Source: Hirundichthys speculiger (taxonomy: Eukaryota > Chordata > Actinopteri > Beloniformes > Exocoetidae). From it: a stretch of 64,000 nucleotides of DNA. The notes below the pieces were generated by a model that searched no databases, was not told the origin of the DNA, and was given only the letters and a program-made list of their open reading frames with translations. Positions 60,480 through 64,000 of the stretch are shown here, in pieces (the stretch's first letter is position 1; each line of letters starts with the position of its first letter). The stretch lies in contig JAGFBZ010001254.1 in assembly GCA_018398805.1 (NCBI GenBank), positions 2,441,001-2,505,000 of the forward strand, given 5' to 3'. The position numbers and the translations under genes are program-made.

Positions 60480-61212
60480 TTAACCCCTTACCATTCCTGT
60501 ATAATTTGCATAAAACGCCTATCCAAGACATACCCAAAGTAAATTGAAAGCTGTTCTTGAACCGTTTATAGCACATGGATGGTTTTGGTCTCTTTTGAAA
60601 GGTAACACTCTGAAGTTTTTCCCCCAACTGTCAGAATCACTGTAAGTGCTACTAGCATTGAGTAATCTAAGTTTGAACACACTGAAATATAAGTTTTTTA
60701 TTTCCGCCTGAATTTTTTTTGTAAACAGATGTCTGCAGATGAGTGCAGCTGTGACTTATTAGCTGGAAAACATAATGGGACCACAGCATGAAGCCTTACC
60801 TAGTGCAAGTTCAAATTTGATAACAATACCACTAAAAATGAGTATTTTACACACGTTTTTGTAAGAGTATGTCTAGGCGTTTCCAAAATGGCCATTTGGA
60901 GACTCCAAAATGGCACTTGGATAAACATGGCCACATACCTCGGATAAAAGGACATAACTCTTGAACGCTTCATCGTACAGTCATAATCTTGGCCTCTAAT
61001 GAAAGGTGACACTTAGAGGTATCCTATCCCACATCCATATTCACTATCAATATTGCTGAAAAAAAGTTACTGAAACATAAAGCTAAATTTTGCATATAAA
61101 AAGAGTCAAAACAAGTGTTGTTGTGGAAAATGTAATTTATATTGAAAAATGACTATCTTTTACAACACAGCAAACTATTCACATATTTGAACATGTTTAC
61201 AATTATAACCAT

Positions 61213-61755
61213 TTACAGGTTGGCAGCATGCCAGTCACTGTAGCAATCTCTAGTCGGTATCAAGCACAAAGGCACATCACACGAGGAGCATTTCAACCGT
61301 GTTTTAGCATGACATTGCCTGCACTTCAGCCTACCAGTAGTCCTCTGCCCACTGATAAAAACCAGTATGTGATGTGCTCCACGCGGAGCAGGAGGTGGGA
61401 CAGGTCTGGCTGTGGAGGAAGACCCTGCTTCTGCCAGCTGCTCGGTGAGGGTCTCCCAGAATGCCTTCTGGTGCAGAGGGATCTCTCCTCTCCACCCATA
61501 CACCTGGAACAACAATGAAAAAAATATATACAAAAACATAAATATGTGCAACACAAAAATTGTTTCATTTCAAAATGAATACACAGTTGAATATACAGCA
61601 CATACCGGCTGTACTCCTTCACAGCTGGTGGAACTGAGATGTCCTTCATCTACGAATGTCCATCTGCACCTTTGACCCTCTATGTGACCACTTTCTGACT
61701 GGCTCCCAATCCACATCTGAATCCTCAGATGACTGCCCATTATGTGAAAATAAAG
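61213..61755 (-). pseudogene. piggyBac transposase remnant with a 102-bp intron
   Basis: Three minus-strand pieces remain. SEDSDVDWEPVRKWSHRGSK at about 61725-61665 is an acidic N-terminal segment. DISVPPAVKEYSR ends at a GTATGT donor (61605). After an acceptor ttgttccag (ending 61504) the sequence continues CMGGEERS. Splicing restores EYSRCMGGEERS, the counterpart of the family's YNRYMGGVDRSD, with Glu in place of the third catalytic Asp. A frame shift then leads into HQKAFWETLTEQLAEAG and the cysteine-rich C-terminus (CRQCHAKTRLKCSSCDVPLC). Most of the DDE core is deleted. Confidence 0.7.
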
Positions 61756-62089
61756 AAATGTCATTTACAAAATGTTCCATCTTTTCTGTATTGTACTACT
61801 TTACACAATGAACCCCCCCCCCCCCACACACACACACACACCCCAACAAACAACTCACACATACTCCTCCCCCCACACACACACAAACAAAGGCTTTTGT
61901 ATTTATTCAAAGTAAAACTTGTTTATGTCGAAATATACAGTAAAACGTAATAATAATATGAATAATACTACCAATTATGATACAATATACACGTAATAAT
62001 ATAATATAAGCTGTAATATAAGTCACAATTTAGTCAAATACTTATGTATGCAGAGCAAAATCTTCTCCAACAGAGAAAATGTCTTCTGC

Positions 62090-62806
62090 GCAGGCGTGCG
62101 CTCTGTTATCTGAGCTTATCTGATCCCCTCTCCTGACACGTCACTTTCACGACGAGCAAATTCCTCCTCTTCCTTCTTGGACAGTCCTTTTCACCATTTT
62201 CTACAATAAATACGCTCCCAAACTAAAAAAACGCTGAGAAATAAGCCACACTGGGGCGTCCTGCTGAGGCGCGCGATGACGCGCGTTCATGAGATCTAAT
62301 TACCATTTACGCACGGCTTTCATTGTTTCCCCGTTATCTCCACTCCCTCAACCGTCACATCGTTGTTTTCAGAATTTCATTGGCTATTCAATGCGTCAGT
62401 CATCAGCACGATTGATTCTAACTGGCTGTTTTTTTCCTGAAGCAAAGTAGGACATGGCTTCGTTTCAACGTTGGCCCTTATTGGCTATTGTAGGCTGTGG
62501 ACAGGACAGGGAAGCTGCTGTATGGCTGTATGAGGTGTCAATCGAAAGTTCAGATGACCCCCTCCATTTTAAGACCACAGACACGTATGTCAACACAGAA
62601 TAAAGCGTTTTATGACGAAGAATACGTGGAAGTTACTGAACACCGACCAGCTACCAGTGGCGTTTTTGTGGATATTTTCTGGTATAATAATGCATTTTGG
62701 ACTAAATACTTTACTGGATTGGATCGACTGGACCTTTGTGAGTTTAACCAGACCATTTTTGTGGGAATATTTTTGATCGGACGACTTTTATAACGCTCAT
62801 AAGGTG
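62090..62806. promoter_or_regulatory. CpG-rich, promoter-like segment with a strong splice donor
   Basis: Features are a gcgcgcgatgacgcgcg dyad at about 62270, CCAAT-box cores on the minus strand (attggctatt twice, near 62380 and 62480) and several CpGs in otherwise AT-rich DNA. The plus strand has an open 98-codon frame (62497-62793) that stops ten bases before ataag|gtgagt at 62803-62808, a near-ideal donor. This fits a promoter with a noncoding first exon on the plus strand, or the 5' region of the minus-strand piggyBac. Neither is proven. Confidence 0.35.
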
Positions 62807-63015
62807 AGTTGCGTTGATTTCGTAACTCCTTGTTTGTTTGTTTGTTTGTTTGTGGTGTGACAAAGGCGTTGATTGTACCTGCTGTTATGATTTTATCCTG
62901 AAATGGTTTACATTGATTGAATCACAAGTATCTTAGCTTTCCAAAGATATGTCGCATGAGTGCCGCACATAACATTTGAGCTGTGTAAATTACAGTTTAG
63001 TTTCGGAAACTACAG

Positions 63016-63057
63016 AAATTCGGACTGACGGCCCGCGGGCGGGCCGTCAGTCCGAAT
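63016..63057. repeat. GC-rich near-perfect palindrome
   Basis: The arms aattcggactgacggcccg and cgggccgtcagtccgaatt are perfectly complementary over 19 bp, with a loop of only about 4 bases. It marks the junction between the piggyBac-derived insertion and the Tc1 N-terminal fragment. Confidence 0.9.
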
Positions 63058-63535
63058 TTGCTCTCAAAATTTGCTCTCATCAGAAAAGAGGACTTTGGAC
63101 CACTGAGCAACAGACCAGTTCTTTTTGTCTTTAGCCCAGGTGAGACACTTCTGATGTTTGTTGTTCAGGAGCAGCTTGATAAGAGGAATAGGATGGCTCC
63201 CCCACACTTTTGAGTGGCCTTTTTCTGACAATCCTCCAGACTCCGGTCATCCCTGCGGCTTCTTCCACACTTTTCCCTCCCAGCTAACTTTCTATTAATG
63301 TGCTTTGATACAGCACTTTGAGAACACCCAACTTCTTTTGCAATTACCTTTTGAGCCTCCCCTCCTTGTGGAGGGAAAGTCTATGATGGTTTCCTGCACA
63401 ACTGCCAGGTCAGCAGTCTTCTCCATGATTGTGAATTTTTCTAAACCAGACTGAGAGACCATTTAAAGACTCAGGAACCCTTCACAGGTGTTTTGGATTA
63501 ATTAGCTGATGAGTGTGTGACACTTTGAGCCTATG
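63058..63535 (-). pseudogene. N-terminal half of the split Tc1 transposase
   Basis: The minus strand encodes the start region (MVSQSGLEKFTIMEKTADL in degraded form), the helix-turn-helix region and, at the left edge, NWSVAQWSKVLFSDESKF containing the first catalytic Asp. It is the same family and orientation as 59953-60479. About 80 codons between the two halves are absent. The outer terminal repeat on the right is not preserved. Confidence 0.75.
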
Positions 63536-64000
63536 CCTGCTGTGTTTGTGTGGTGTGTTGTGGTGTATGTAAATGAATGTGTGGTGGACTGCGTTACAAT
63601 AAAAGGACAGACATGCCAAAGTACGACCAAGAGATTTATGCAAATAAAGTACATAAACAGTACATAAAACTAGACAAAAAAAAGGAAAGTATTCATGCTT
63701 AATTAGTTTATGTATGTGTGCGCACGTGCATGCATGCATACAAGTCTTTTTCTAGGTCAGGGGCAGGGACACAATGGATAAATGTTATTACTAATGGTAG
63801 CTGTGCATGTCATATACATGTACCATGTGATAGACATAAATATGGATGTGTAAATGCAATATGAACATACATACATGCATGCACACGTAACTGCACACCC
63901 GTCTGGGAGTTTGGGTCAGGGGAGTTTGTTCAGGTCAGTGCCTTGAACGCTTATGTTCAGTGACCAATTCCTCGACTGCGTTTGATGAAAACAGGTGTTT
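63536..64000. other. Unique DNA with short TG-rich and gcatgcat tracts
   Basis: No gene recognised up to the window end. Alternating purine-pyrimidine patches (tgtgtgcgcacgtgcatgca near 63714) could adopt Z-DNA. Confidence 0.4.

Larger units (their letters stand above)
60480..63057 (-). mobile_element. piggyBac-derived insertion that splits the Tc1 copy
   Basis: TTAA at 60480-60483 is followed by ccccttaccattcctg, a plausible piggyBac end, and the minus strand carries piggyBac transposase remnants (61213-61755). The opposite end is not recognisable: no complementary end precedes the Tc1 sequence at 63058, and about 80 codons of Tc1 are missing there. The right side probably suffered a deletion. 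Notable contents are a caaaatggccatttgg near-palindrome at 60892, a CpG-rich segment at 62090-62805 and the GC-rich palindrome at 63016-63057. Confidence 0.55.

Noticed and set aside
62497..62793. 98-codon open frame as a real protein
   Set aside because: No recognisable domain; its stop lies before the splice donor, so a noncoding first exon is the better reading.

Overview
The window looks like a teleost fish nuclear chromosome segment, probably a percomorph. The evidence is the transposon repertoire: several Tc1 families, piggyBac, hAT, PIF/Harbinger-like and pogo/Tigger elements, L2/CR1/RTE non-LTR retrotransposons, solo LTRs and a tRNA-derived SINE. Long AT-rich unique stretches and (TA)n/(CA)n microsatellites fit as well. 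Nothing suggests bacterial or viral genome organisation. No intact host gene is recognised. The only non-transposon coding candidate is a short coiled-coil terminal exon near 24.4 kb, with a much weaker partner near 21.9 kb.

Layout. 1-8.3 kb: mostly unique AT-rich DNA, with the tail of a terminal-inverted-repeat (TIR) element at 1-320. 8.3-17.3 kb: L2-type LINE fragments, a nested hAT/MITE, a 25-bp hairpin, another LINE 3' end, and a CpG-rich block with four YY1-like motifs. 17.3-28.2 kb: a minus-strand LTR, an unclassified repeat in inverted and direct copies, a Harbinger-like MITE, a foldback, a SINE relic, the candidate exon and a complete 689-bp TIR element related to 1-320. 30.2-30.5 kb: an extremely C-rich block. 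32.2-34.2 kb: a hAT element inside TA microsatellites, itself carrying an L2 fragment. 34.9-37.0 kb: a decayed piggyBac and a LINE fragment. 39.2-44.1 kb: hAT relics, one hosting a solo LTR, then a Tigger element. 46.9-53.4 kb: a Tc1 pseudogene, then an RTE LINE interrupted by a second LINE, a solo LTR and a MITE, then another MITE. 55.2-57.8 kb: microsatellite, SINE, and a 1.5-kb piggyBac element with intact ends and hairpins in place of its transposase core. 58.1-63.5 kb: Tc1 fragments, one split by piggyBac-derived DNA.

Function. The elements are independent insertions and do not form a pathway. The informative content is their nesting order, diagnostic target-site duplications (GTAT, CTAA, TTAA, TA, TAA), lost catalytic residues and a few strong secondary structures. 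TE-free stretches could hold conserved noncoding regulatory DNA, but this cannot be shown from one sequence. Family names rest on recognised motifs and end structures; no database search was run.
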